The notes below the pieces were generated by a model. It saw nothing but the letters and a program-made list of their open reading frames with translations, was not told the DNA's origin and searched no databases. Source: Actinomadura darangshiensis (GTDB taxonomy: Bacteria; Actinomycetota; Actinomycetes; Streptosporangiales; Streptosporangiaceae). From it: a stretch of 64,000 bases of DNA. This document shows, piece by piece, positions 1 through 8,087 of this stretch (position 1 is the stretch's first letter; each line of letters starts with the position of its first letter). Location of the stretch: NCBI RefSeq assembly GCF_004349235.1, contig NZ_SMKY01000004.1:24040-88039 (forward strand), given 5' to 3'. A program made the translations under genes and the position numbers.

Positions 1-411
1 GACCTCGACCGGGACCTGCGTCCGGTCCGTCTGCAGCACGGCGCCGTCCCGCATCTCGGGCAGGCCGGGGTGCCAGGCCGGGCTGAACGTCAGCGTGCGC
101 TCGCCGATGAGGCTGAGCGGCACGATGGCGGCGGTGGCCGTCGCGGGCAGCGGCACGTCGCCGTTGATCGAGGCGACGACGCGGACCCGCCCGCCCACCG
201 GGGTGACGGAGTCGACCTCCCCCACGTTGACGCCCATGACCTGCACCCGGGAGCCGGGGTAGAAGGAGACGGCCCGGGTGAAGTAGGCGGTGACGCGGTA
301 GGGCGTCCGGGACGACAGCGGGTTCGTGAGCACCGAGCAGGCGCTGAGGGCGGCACCGAGCACGACCGCCATGGCGGCGGCGAGCGGGCGGCGCGGCGGT
401 TCCATCCTCAT
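1..411 (-). CDS. MCE-family lipoprotein (Mce E-position), 3' part missing
   Basis: Only the first 137 codons are present; the gene runs off the left edge. The protein starts with two arginines, a short hydrophobic stretch and a lipobox ending LSAC near residue 25, so it should be an exported lipoprotein. An MCE domain follows, including the stretch RVQVMGVNVGEVDSV. In actinobacterial mce operons the fifth MCE subunit is normally the lipoprotein (LprK/LprN type), which fits this place downstream of three other mce genes. The start ATG overlaps the upstream gene's stop as ATGA. A second in-frame ATG lies two codons later. Inferred role: part of the cell-envelope tunnel of a lipid importer. Confidence 0.85.
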   Translation of the reverse strand, partial: MRMEPPRRPLAAAMAVVLGAALSACSVLTNPLSSRTPYRVTAYFTRAVSFYPGSRVQVMGVNVGEVDSVTPVGGRVRVVASINGDVPLPATATAAIVPLSLIGERTLTFSPAWHPGLPEMRDGAVLQTDRTQVPVEV

Positions 412-1487
412 CCTCCGACCTGTCCCGTCGGGACGAGCGGGTAGTTGGGCGGGTTGAAGTTCGGCTGCGGCCCGACCACGCCGGGCTGGATCGGGCCGAA
501 CCCGACGAAGCCGCCCTCCATCCACCGGCCGGCCCGGCTGCCGGCGGTGCCCAGCCCGTAGAACGCCGGCCCGAACCAGGCGAGGGCGACGTTCATGGAC
601 GGCAGGTTGTCGCCGGCCATCGTCTGCGCGGCGAGGTGGAAGTCGTTGAGCACCGTGTTCAGCTGCTTCTGGTGCTTGGCGAGGGTGTCGTCGAGGCTCT
701 TCACGACCCGGCTGCCGCTGCCGAGCGCGGCGGCGAGGTCGTCGCGCCGCCGCACCAGTTCCTTGAGGAGGCCGTCGCCGTAGTCGAGCAGCTGCGTGAG
801 CTGCCGGTCCTTGGACGCCAGCGCACCGCTCAGCTTGCCGCTGCTGGCGATGATCGCGGCGACCTGCGGGAAGGAGTCGTTCAGCGCCGCGCTGACCTTC
901 CGCAGGTCCGCGAGCATCCGGGCGGTCTCCCGCTGCGAGGGCAGCTTCACCTTGGCGGCCTCGCTGAGCAGCCGGTCGACCGCCTTGGCGTCCAGCCTGC
1001 CGGCGATGTCCGACGCGGAGCCGAGCGTGTTGCTCAGCGTGTACGGGACGCTCGTGCGGTCCAGCGGGATGCGCCGCCGGTCGTCCGGCAGCGTCTTCAG
1101 GTAGGGCCGGGCGACCGGTCCCGACAGCCGGACGTACTGGCCGCCCAGCAGGTTCGACAGCCGGATGTCGGCGTGCATCCGCGGTCCCAGCCTGATCCCG
1201 GAGTCGACCTTCCAGGTGATCACGACGTGGCCGTTGCGGAAGTCGGGCCGGATCCCGGTGACCTTGCCGACCTTGACGCCGGCGAGCTGCACCTCGGCGC
1301 CCTTCTGCAGGCCGCCGGTGCCGGCGAAGACGCCGCGCACGCTGTAGCCGCCCTGGAAGAGGCCGAGGGTTCCATAGGCGTAGGCCGCGATCACGAGTGC
1401 GGCCAGCGCCGGGATCGTCACCGCGGCGATCGCCACGGGGCTGCGGTCGCGGAACGACCTCGTGAACGCGTCCTTCGTCCGGCCCAT
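408..1487 (-). CDS. MCE family protein, membrane-anchored
   Basis: 359 residues. A single N-terminal membrane anchor (about residues 17-41) is followed by an MCE domain (about 48-125) with the typical run GAEVQLAGVKVGKVTGI. A long, mostly helical region follows, and the C-terminal tail is rich in glycine, proline and asparagine. It is translationally coupled on both sides by ATGA overlaps. MCE proteins assemble as hetero-hexamers that carry lipids from the cell surface to the YrbE permease. It sits directly before the lipoprotein subunit, so it is a C- or D-position subunit; which one cannot be told by eye. Confidence 0.85.
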   Translation of the reverse strand: MGRTKDAFTRSFRDRSPVAIAAVTIPALAALVIAAYAYGTLGLFQGGYSVRGVFAGTGGLQKGAEVQLAGVKVGKVTGIRPDFRNGHVVITWKVDSGIRLGPRMHADIRLSNLLGGQYVRLSGPVARPYLKTLPDDRRRIPLDRTSVPYTLSNTLGSASDIAGRLDAKAVDRLLSEAAKVKLPSQRETARMLADLRKVSAALNDSFPQVAAIIASSGKLSGALASKDRQLTQLLDYGDGLLKELVRRRDDLAAALGSGSRVVKSLDDTLAKHQKQLNTVLNDFHLAAQTMAGDNLPSMNVALAWFGPAFYGLGTAGSRAGRWMEGGFVGFGPIQPGVVGPQPNFNPPNYPLVPTGQVGG

Positions 1488-2629
1488 CACTGCCCCCCGC
1501 TCCGGCCGCCCAGGAACGCCAGCTTGACCATGGCCTGGAAGACCTGCTGCTGGGCCGGGCTCAGCTTCGCGTCGCCGCCGCTCACCGCCGGCCCGCCGCC
1601 GGAGCCGGCGGCGGGCGGCGGCGGCAGGTTCTCGGGGAAGGGGCAGGTGTCGGTGTAGACGACGTTCATGCACAGGGCGTTGCCGCGCAGGAACCTGCCG
1701 CCGTCCATGAGGGTCAGCAGCGCCTGCAGCGCCGACGGCAGGCTCTTGATCATTTTGTCGAGGTCGCGCATCCTGCGGTGCGCGATCTCCATCAGGTCGC
1801 TGGTGCCCTGCACCAGCCGGCCGAGTTGCGGGGCGGAGCCGCCGAGCACCTTGTCCAGGTTGGTGGCGACGTCGCCGAGCCGGGTGCTCGCGGTGCCGAG
1901 TGCGGCCCGGTCCTGCGCGAAGGCCCGGGTGAGGTCGGTCAGGTTGGTGATGGTCGCGGCGATCTGCCGGTCGCGGGCGGCGAGGGCGTCGGTGACCGTC
2001 TTGTAGTCGCCGATCATCTGCCGGATCGTGCCGCTGCGCGCTCCCAGCGTGCGCAGGAGCGCCGCGAGGTTCACCGACATCTGGTCGATCTTGTCCTGGT
2101 TGCCGTCCAGCGCGGTGGCGAACGACTCCAGGATCTTGTTGATCTCGTTGGGGTCGATCCCGCCGACCAGCGGCCCCAGGTCGTTGATGAGCGCGCCGAG
2201 GTCGGCCGCCGACCTGGTCCGGGTGAGCCGCTGGCCGTCCGTCAGCATGACGCCGCTGGAGCCGGTCTCCAGGTAGATCTCGCGCTTGCCGATGAGGTCC
2301 TTCCACCGGATGACGGCCGAGGAGTCGGCCGCGATGTGCAGCGACGGGTCGATCTTCATCTCCACCGCGGCGCGGCCGTCCACCACCTCCACCGAGGTCA
2401 CCCGCCCGACGGGGGTACCGGCCACCTTCACCTCGTCGCCCGGCCGCAGGCCGCTGACGTCGTCGAACGTCGCCCGCAGGTGCAGGCCGGGCCCGAGGTC
2501 CGCGCCGACGATCCGGAACGCCATGTAGACGGTCAGCAGGGTCGTGACGACGCCGAACACCACGAACCTGCGCGCCGAGCGCAGGTCCAGGCGCTGCCTG
2601 CGCAGCCCGAGGCGGCGTGCGGCGGACAT
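1487..2629 (-). CDS. MCE family protein, membrane-anchored
   Basis: 380 residues. An arginine-rich N-terminus and one membrane segment (about 21-43) precede an MCE domain (about 48-130, with PGDEVKVAGTPVGRVTSVEV). The middle region is helical. The tail contains two cysteines (CMNVVYTDTC) and a proline-rich run, which might form an extracytoplasmic disulphide. ATGA overlaps link it to the genes on either side, so the four mce genes are almost certainly one transcript. Start choice rests on the 4-base overlap and on the position of the membrane anchor. Confidence 0.85.
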   Translation of the reverse strand: MSAARRLGLRRQRLDLRSARRFVVFGVVTTLLTVYMAFRIVGADLGPGLHLRATFDDVSGLRPGDEVKVAGTPVGRVTSVEVVDGRAAVEMKIDPSLHIAADSSAVIRWKDLIGKREIYLETGSSGVMLTDGQRLTRTRSAADLGALINDLGPLVGGIDPNEINKILESFATALDGNQDKIDQMSVNLAALLRTLGARSGTIRQMIGDYKTVTDALAARDRQIAATITNLTDLTRAFAQDRAALGTASTRLGDVATNLDKVLGGSAPQLGRLVQGTSDLMEIAHRRMRDLDKMIKSLPSALQALLTLMDGGRFLRGNALCMNVVYTDTCPFPENLPPPPAAGSGGGPAVSGGDAKLSPAQQQVFQAMVKLAFLGGRSGGQ

Positions 2630-3696
2630 CAGTTCCCCCGTTTCGCGGGCGGGTCCGGCTCGTTCGGGACCGCGGGCTCGATCGGCCCGCAGACGCCCGG
2701 CAGCGAGTCGCACAGCGCGGTGCTCGGATTGATGTGGATGGTGACCCGCGAGAGCAGGGTCCCGTGCGGCCCCGGGATGTTGGCGATGCCGGTCAGCTGC
2801 GTCAGGATCAGCCCGCTGCTGCTGATGAGGTCGGGGAAGTAGTCGCGGTACCTGTGCAGGACGCCCGCCGCCGGTGTGACCGAGTCGATGACGCGGCCGG
2901 CGGCCTCCGGGTCCGACGCGAGGATCCGGTTCAGGGTGCGGGCCGACTCGTGCAGGCCGTCGAGCAGCCTGCCGAACTGGCGGGGGTCCCCGGCGATGGA
3001 CGGTGCGACCAGGTTCAGGTCGTCGGCGATGCCGCCGATCTCGTCGCCGTGCTCGGCGGCCGTGCCGGCGAGCGCGCCGCCGTCGCCGATGATGGAGCCG
3101 AGGTCGCCGCTGCGCCGTGCTCCCAGGCCGAGCAGTCCGGCGGAGTCGTCGACCAGGCGCGCGAGCTCGTCCCCACGGCCGTCCAGGCCGGTCCCGAGCG
3201 ACCGCATGATGGTGGCGACGTCGTCCGGGCCGAGGGCGTCGAGGAGGTCGACGGTCGGCGCCGCGACGTCGGTGAGGTCCTGGGGGTCGCTGGTCTTGGC
3301 GATGCTGTCGCCGTCGGAGAGGTACGGCCCGGAGCCCTCGTCCCGGCCGGGTCTCAGGTCGACGTACTTGGGGCCGAACGCCGACAGCGGCGAGATCGCC
3401 GCCTCGGCGGTGGCGGGCGCGCGGACGCCGTGGTCCAGGCGGATCCGGACGAGCGCCCGGCCCTCGGGGGTGAGGCGGATCGAGGCGACCTGCCCGACCC
3501 GGACGCCGCGGATCTTGACGTCGGAGCGGTCGTCCAGCCCCTCCCCCGCCCGGCCGAAGGTCGCCCGCAGGTAGGTCGAACCGGGGTGGGTGTCGCGCGC
3601 GGCCAGGTAGGACGCCAGCCCGGCGGCGGCGAGGAGGGCCGCGCCGAGGGCGCCGTAGCGGCGGCGGGTGCGGGGCGTGTGGTCGACGGTCCTCAT
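2629..3696 (-). CDS. MCE family protein, first mce gene of the operon (Mce A-position)
   Basis: 355 residues. Positively charged N-terminus, membrane anchor (about 13-33), then an MCE domain with SDVKIRGVRVGQVASIRL and SAFGPKYVDL. The rest is a helical region, and the C-terminus has a short cysteine-bearing segment (CDSLPGVC) before a proline-rich end. It follows the two YrbE permease genes directly, where mceA normally lies. Its ATG overlaps the permease stop as ATGA. Assignment to position A rests on order, not on a diagnostic motif. Confidence 0.85.
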   Translation of the reverse strand: MRTVDHTPRTRRRYGALGAALLAAAGLASYLAARDTHPGSTYLRATFGRAGEGLDDRSDVKIRGVRVGQVASIRLTPEGRALVRIRLDHGVRAPATAEAAISPLSAFGPKYVDLRPGRDEGSGPYLSDGDSIAKTSDPQDLTDVAAPTVDLLDALGPDDVATIMRSLGTGLDGRGDELARLVDDSAGLLGLGARRSGDLGSIIGDGGALAGTAAEHGDEIGGIADDLNLVAPSIAGDPRQFGRLLDGLHESARTLNRILASDPEAAGRVIDSVTPAAGVLHRYRDYFPDLISSSGLILTQLTGIANIPGPHGTLLSRVTIHINPSTALCDSLPGVCGPIEPAVPNEPDPPAKRGN

Positions 3697-4547
3697 CCGG
3701 TCAGGCTCACCGTTCCGCCGTTGCCCCAGAAGATGAAGGACAGCAGCAGGTTGACCATGACGATCGTCACCATGGACTCGCGGATCGCCTGCCCGGTCGC
3801 CAGGCCCACCCCGACCGGCCCGCCGCCGGCGTTGTAGCCGCGGTAGCAGTGGATCAGCACGATGATCACCGTGAACACGACGACCTTCACGACGCTGTAG
3901 AAGACGTCTATCGGCGGCAGGTACAGGTGGAAGTAGTAGTCGTAGATCCCCGGCGAGATGCCGAAGAAGCCGATGGAGATGAGCCGGGTGGCGAAGAAGC
4001 TGGCGAACAGCGCCAGCAGGTACAGCGGGACGAGCGTGATCAGCGCGGCCGCCAGCCGGGTGCACACCAGGTAGGACAGCGAGTTGATGCCCATCACCTC
4101 CAGGGCGTCGATCTCCTCGGAGATCCGCATCGCCCCGAGCTCGGCGGTGAACGACCCGCCGAGCTGGAACACCATCGCCACCCCGGCGATGATCGGCGTC
4201 ACCTCGCGCACGTTGGCGTAGCTGGCGATGATCCCGGCGAGCGACTGCACGCCGACGCGCTGCAGCCCGGGGATGGCCTGCAGGCCGACGGTGGTGCCGG
4301 TGAAGAACGACATGAAGAAGATGACGACGACCATGCCGAGGCCGAGCACGACCGCGCCGACGCCGGCGCTGATGTCGCTGACCTGGCGGACGACCGCCTT
4401 CAGGTGCCTGCCCCGCGCGATGTCGGTCACCAGGTGGTGCAGGACCATCCCGGAGAAGACCAGGAACTCGGTGAACTCGGGGGCGCGCGGGCGCCATCGG
4501 CGGCGGCGCAGCAGCACGGCCGCGCGGTACGGGACGATGCCGTTCAT
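3693..4547 (-). CDS. MlaE/YrbE-family ABC permease (YrbE B-position)
   Basis: 284 residues, the usual length for the family. It has several strongly hydrophobic segments and the conserved YrbE core, including a GAMRISEEIDALEVMGINS-like stretch near the middle. YrbE proteins are the inner-membrane permease half of Mce lipid importers and pair with an Mkl/MlaF-type ATPase; none is encoded in this window, as is common because that ATPase usually lies elsewhere. Ten bases separate this gene from the first yrbE gene, and its stop overlaps the first mce start. Confidence 0.93.
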   Translation of the reverse strand: MNGIVPYRAAVLLRRRRWRPRAPEFTEFLVFSGMVLHHLVTDIARGRHLKAVVRQVSDISAGVGAVVLGLGMVVVIFFMSFFTGTTVGLQAIPGLQRVGVQSLAGIIASYANVREVTPIIAGVAMVFQLGGSFTAELGAMRISEEIDALEVMGINSLSYLVCTRLAAALITLVPLYLLALFASFFATRLISIGFFGISPGIYDYYFHLYLPPIDVFYSVVKVVVFTVIIVLIHCYRGYNAGGGPVGVGLATGQAIRESMVTIVMVNLLLSFIFWGNGGTVSLTG

Positions 4548-4557
4548 CGGCTCTCCG

Positions 4558-5385
4558 TCAGATCCGGGGCGGGAAGAGGCTGTAGGCCAGCGTGGACAGC
4601 ACGTAGTTCGCCGCGAACACCAGCATCGCGGCGACCACCGCCGACTGGTTGACCGCGCGTCCGACGCCGCTGGCGCCGTACCGGCAGGTCATGCCCTTCC
4701 AGCAGGCCACCGCGGCGGCGATGAAGCCGAACACCCACGCCTTGAACAGGGTGATCAGCAGGTCCGACAGCTGCAGGAGCGAGGTCGCCCCGTCGAAGTA
4801 GGACCCGGGGGTCACCCCTTCCCGGATCACGTTGAAGAAGAAGCCCCCGGCGATGCCCGCCAGGATGATCAGCGAGCAGAGCATGACGCCGACGGTGCTG
4901 GCCGCCCACAGCCGGGGCGTGACCAGCCGGTGCACCGGGTTGATGCCCATCACCTCCATGGCGTCCAGCTCGTCGCGGATCCGCCGCGAGCCGATGTCGG
5001 AGGTGATCGCCGACCCGCCCGCCCCGGAGATCAGCAGGGCCGCCGCCATCGGCGCGACCTGCGTGACGAGGGCCTGCACGACCGTGGCCCCGGTGCCGGA
5101 CTCGGCGCCGATCTGCCGGACGATCTGGCCGACCTGGAGGGCGATCGTGCCACCGAGCGGCAGCGCGATCAGCATCACCGGCAGGGTGGTGACCCGGGCG
5201 ATGAACCAGCACTGCTCGATCCACTCGATCCACCAGCGGCGCACGTCCCAGGTCTTGCGGAAGCCCTCCAGCGTGATCGCGAACAGCAGGCCGGCCTGCT
5301 CCAGCCAGCCGGACAGCAGCCGTCGCGGCGTCCCGGCCCAGGACGGGCGCGGTGCGCGCAGGCGGTGTCCCGCGACCGCGCTCAT
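4558..5385 (-). CDS. MlaE/YrbE-family ABC permease (YrbE A-position), first gene of the mce operon
   Basis: 275 residues with an arginine-rich N-terminus and multiple membrane segments. The YrbE signature around IRDELDAMEVMGINPVHRLV is clear, and a GGSAITSDIGSRRIRDE-like stretch precedes it. It leads the operon; a probable promoter lies about 100 bases upstream, inside an inverted repeat. A GGGGA ribosome-binding site precedes the ATG. Together with the second YrbE it should form the permease of an Mce system. Given the neighbouring cholesterol-oxidase-like and FadE genes, sterol or fatty-acid import is a reasonable inference, but the sequence does not fix the substrate. Confidence 0.93.
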   Translation of the reverse strand: MSAVAGHRLRAPRPSWAGTPRRLLSGWLEQAGLLFAITLEGFRKTWDVRRWWIEWIEQCWFIARVTTLPVMLIALPLGGTIALQVGQIVRQIGAESGTGATVVQALVTQVAPMAAALLISGAGGSAITSDIGSRRIRDELDAMEVMGINPVHRLVTPRLWAASTVGVMLCSLIILAGIAGGFFFNVIREGVTPGSYFDGATSLLQLSDLLITLFKAWVFGFIAAAVACWKGMTCRYGASGVGRAVNQSAVVAAMLVFAANYVLSTLAYSLFPPRI

Positions 5386-5482
5386 GGAGGTGTCCCCTGC
5401 CGTTCGCGCATCCTCTGCTCTCCCTCGCCGGACGGCGATCTGATGTGCAAATTATGAGAATGTGACTCTTGTTTGAAGCGAA

Positions 5483-5516
5483 TGACAGTACACTCCCGGC
5501 CGCGCAGTACTGTCAA
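5483..5516 (-). promoter_or_regulatory. Promoter of the mce operon overlapped by a long inverted repeat
   Basis: On the minus strand a TTGACA box (5511-5516) and a TGTACT box (5487-5492) are 18 bases apart, a good sigma-70-type promoter firing towards the yrbE gene. The 9-base perfect arms TGACAGTAC (5483-5491) and GTACTGTCA (5507-5515) are centred on the same region, so each arm covers one promoter element. A dimeric or tetrameric repressor bound here would block the promoter. A weak GAGAAT-N3-ACTCTT element (5456-5470) lies just downstream of the likely transcription start. Confidence 0.5.
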
Positions 5517-5529
5517 GGGCCGCCGGGCG

Positions 5530-6723
5530 TCAGCGCAGGACGAGCGGCAGCGTCTCCCATCCCCGGACGGTCGAGGTCTGCGCGAGCCTGGCGCCGTCCC
5601 AGTCCACCTCCCAGCTCGGGAAGCGCCGCAGGAGCTCCTCCAGCGCCACCCGGCCCTCCAGCCGGGCGAGCGCGGCGCCGAGGCAGTAGTGCGCGCCGAC
5701 GCCGAACGCCAGGTGCTGGCCGACCTTGCGGTGGATGTCGAACCGGTCCGGGTCGGGGTAGCGCCGCTCGTCCCGGTTGGCGGCGGCGAGGACGAGCATC
5801 ATCGCGCTGCCCTCGGGCACCGTCCGCCCGTGGATCTCCACGTCCCGCGTCACGTACCGCGCCGCGAACGGGCCGGGCGACTGGTGGCGCAGCACCTCCT
5901 CCACCGCGTTCTTGATCAGCGACGGGTCGTCGACGAGCTCCCGGCGCTGGTCCGGATGCTCGGCGAGGACCGACGCGATCCACCCGATGAGCCGTCCCGT
6001 GGTCTCGTTCCCGGCGCCCGCGACGACCGTGCAGTAGATGAGCACCTCGTCGCGCGTGAGGGTGCGCCACCGGCCGTTCTCGTCCTCGAACTCGGCGGTC
6101 ATCAGCATCGTCATGAGGTCGTCGGACGGATGCTCGCGCCGCCAGTCGATGTAGTCGCCGAACATCTCGTTGCTGAGCCCGGCGCCGCCGCGCAGGTCCA
6201 TCTGCCCGCCGGCCTCGGTGCGCAGGCTCTCGTCGGCGGAGTCGCGCAGCGCGGCCAGGTCGGCGTCGGGGATCCCGAACAGCATGCCGATGACCCGCAT
6301 GGGCATGTCGATCGCGACGGACTCGACGAGGTCGAACCGGTCCCGCCCCACCAGCGGATCGAGGGTGCGCGCGCAGAACTCGCGCACCCGCGGCTCCAGC
6401 TCGGCGATGCGGCGCGGCGTGAAGACGCGGGCGAGCAGCCTGCGGTGGATGTCGTGGATCTCCGGGTCCTCGAAGATGAGGGTGCCGGTCGGCATCACGA
6501 TCCCCGACTTGACGAACTCGAGGATGTTGCCGCGCGCCGAGGAGAACGTCTGCCAGTCCGGCAGGCACCGCTCCACGTCCTCGTACCGGCCGACGGCGTA
6601 GAAGTCGTGCTTCTCGTTGTAGTAGAGCGGCGCCTCGTCCCTGAGCCTGCGGTACGCCGGGTAGGGGTCGGGGGTGAACCGCGGGTCGTAGGGGTCCCAG
6701 TAGAAGGTCTCTTCGGTGCCCAT
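5530..6723 (-). CDS. Cytochrome P450
   Basis: 397 residues, a typical soluble bacterial P450. The heme loop FGVGAHYCLG places the thiolate ligand at Cys347. The I-helix motif AGAGNETT and the K-helix EEVLR are present. Its start at 6723 sits 14 bases after the stop of the SDR gene, so it is the last gene of the molybdenum-hydroxylase operon. Inferred role: hydroxylation of a bulky hydrophobic substrate, with the SDR oxidising the alcohol. No ferredoxin is next to it; the nearest is at 45.1 kb. The open frame continues far upstream, but that part overlaps the SDR and does not code. Confidence 0.93.
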   Translation of the reverse strand: MGTEETFYWDPYDPRFTPDPYPAYRRLRDEAPLYYNEKHDFYAVGRYEDVERCLPDWQTFSSARGNILEFVKSGIVMPTGTLIFEDPEIHDIHRRLLARVFTPRRIAELEPRVREFCARTLDPLVGRDRFDLVESVAIDMPMRVIGMLFGIPDADLAALRDSADESLRTEAGGQMDLRGGAGLSNEMFGDYIDWRREHPSDDLMTMLMTAEFEDENGRWRTLTRDEVLIYCTVVAGAGNETTGRLIGWIASVLAEHPDQRRELVDDPSLIKNAVEEVLRHQSPGPFAARYVTRDVEIHGRTVPEGSAMMLVLAAANRDERRYPDPDRFDIHRKVGQHLAFGVGAHYCLGAALARLEGRVALEELLRRFPSWEVDWDGARLAQTSTVRGWETLPLVLR

Positions 6724-6737
6724 GTCGCTCCTCCGGG

Positions 6738-7574
6738 TCACTTGAGCATCGAGCCCGCGTCGATGGGGAGCGGGACGCCGGTGATGTAGCGGCTCTCGTC
6801 CGAGACGAGGAAGAGGACGGCGTTCGCGATGTCCTCGGCCTCGACCCAGGGCACCGGAAGCGCGTTCATCATCTGCGAGATCGGCGCCATGTCCTCTTGG
6901 GTCGGGTTCTCCAGGTCGGGCCGGAACATCCGGTAGGTGAGGTCGTTCAGCAGCATCGGCGTGCTCACCTGCGTCGGGTGGACGGAGTTGACGCGGATGT
7001 TGTGCTCGGCCAGTTCCACGGCCATCGACCGCATGAGCCCGACCACGCCGTGCTTGCCGGCGACGTAGTTGGCGATGTTCGGGTGCGCCTTGAGCCCGCC
7101 GACGGAGCTGGTCAGCACGATGGCGCCGCCGCGCTCCCCGTCGATGATGTGCGGGATGGCGGCCTTGCCGGTGTGGAAGACGCCGGTCAGGTTGACGTCG
7201 ATCGAGTCGCGCCACAGCTTCTCGTCCAGGTTCTGGATGGGGGCGCCGTCGGCGGCGAGCCCGGCGTTGGCCACGACGATGTCGAGCCGGCCGAGCTGGG
7301 TGACGCCGTCGTCGACGGCCGCCTTCAGCGCGTCGTAGTCGCGCACGTCGGCCTGGGCGGCGACGATGCGGCGGCCCGTGGCCTTCACCCGCGCCACGGT
7401 CTCGTCCAGGTCCTCGGGGGTGGACATGGGGATGGGCACGGTGTCGAGCTGCTTGCAGATGTCGATCGCGATGATGTCCGCGCCTTCCTCCGCGAGGCGC
7501 ACGGCGTGGGCGCGTCCCTGCCCGCGGGCGGCTCCCGTGATGAACGCGACCTTGCCTTCGACTCGTCCGGGCAT
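6738..7574 (-). CDS. Mycofactocin-coupled-type SDR oxidoreductase
   Basis: 278 residues. Rossmann motif TGAARGQG near residue 14, NAG motif (VVANAG), active-site Ser and the YVAGK Tyr/Lys pair are all present. The insertion after the second strand (IDICKQLDTVPIPMSTPEDL), which buries the cofactor, is typical of the family whose NAD is non-exchangeable and re-oxidised by mycofactocin. No mycofactocin synthesis genes lie in the window, so that pathway must be elsewhere if the assignment is right. It lies between the hydroxylase subunits and the P450, so a secondary alcohol made by either enzyme is a likely substrate. Confidence 0.85.
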   Translation of the reverse strand: MPGRVEGKVAFITGAARGQGRAHAVRLAEEGADIIAIDICKQLDTVPIPMSTPEDLDETVARVKATGRRIVAAQADVRDYDALKAAVDDGVTQLGRLDIVVANAGLAADGAPIQNLDEKLWRDSIDVNLTGVFHTGKAAIPHIIDGERGGAIVLTSSVGGLKAHPNIANYVAGKHGVVGLMRSMAVELAEHNIRVNSVHPTQVSTPMLLNDLTYRMFRPDLENPTQEDMAPISQMMNALPVPWVEAEDIANAVLFLVSDESRYITGVPLPIDAGSMLK

Positions 7575-7601
7575 CGCTTCCTCTTCTCTTCGGTGGGGGG
7601 A

Positions 7602-8087
7602 CTACGGGCGCCCGGCCTGCCGCCGGCGCGCCGCCGCGCGGACGGCCTTGAGGATGCCCTGGTAGCCGGTGCAGCGGCACAGGTTGCCGGACAGGCCGTC
7701 GCGGATCTGCTCGTCGGTGGGGTCGGGGTTGTCGCGCAGGAACGCGGTGACGGAGACGACGAACCCGGGCGTGCAGAAGCCGCACTGGAGGCCGTGGTGG
7801 TCGCGGAACGCCTCCTGGACCGGGGACAGCTCGCCGGCGGGCGAGGCGATCCCCTCCACGGTGGTGACCTCGGCGCCGTCGGCCTGGACGGCGAAGACGA
7901 GGCAGGCGCGGACGGCCTGCCCGTCCAGCAGGACCGTGCAGGCGCCGCACACGCCGTGCTCGCAGCCGAGGTGGGTGCCGGTGAGCCCGCACCGCTCGCG
8001 CAGGAAGTCGGCGAGGGTGAGCCGCGGCGGGACGGTCGCGCTCCGGGGCCCGCCGTTGACCCGCATCCGGACGGTGATGTCAGCCAT
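7602..8087 (-). CDS. Molybdenum hydroxylase small subunit, 2x[2Fe-2S] (CoxS/XdhC-like)
   Basis: 161 residues. The N-terminal plant-type cluster uses Cys42, Cys47, Cys50 and Cys62. The C-terminal cluster uses Cys102, Cys105, Cys137 and Cys139, with the usual QCGFCTPG run before it. This subunit passes electrons from the molybdenum site to FAD. Its start overlaps the end of the FAD subunit by 8 bases, showing translational coupling. The order large-medium-small differs from the medium-small-large order of classical CO dehydrogenase operons. Confidence 0.95.
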   Translation of the reverse strand: MADITVRMRVNGGPRSATVPPRLTLADFLRERCGLTGTHLGCEHGVCGACTVLLDGQAVRACLVFAVQADGAEVTTVEGIASPAGELSPVQEAFRDHHGLQCGFCTPGFVVSVTAFLRDNPDPTDEQIRDGLSGNLCRCTGYQGILKAVRAAARRRQAGRP

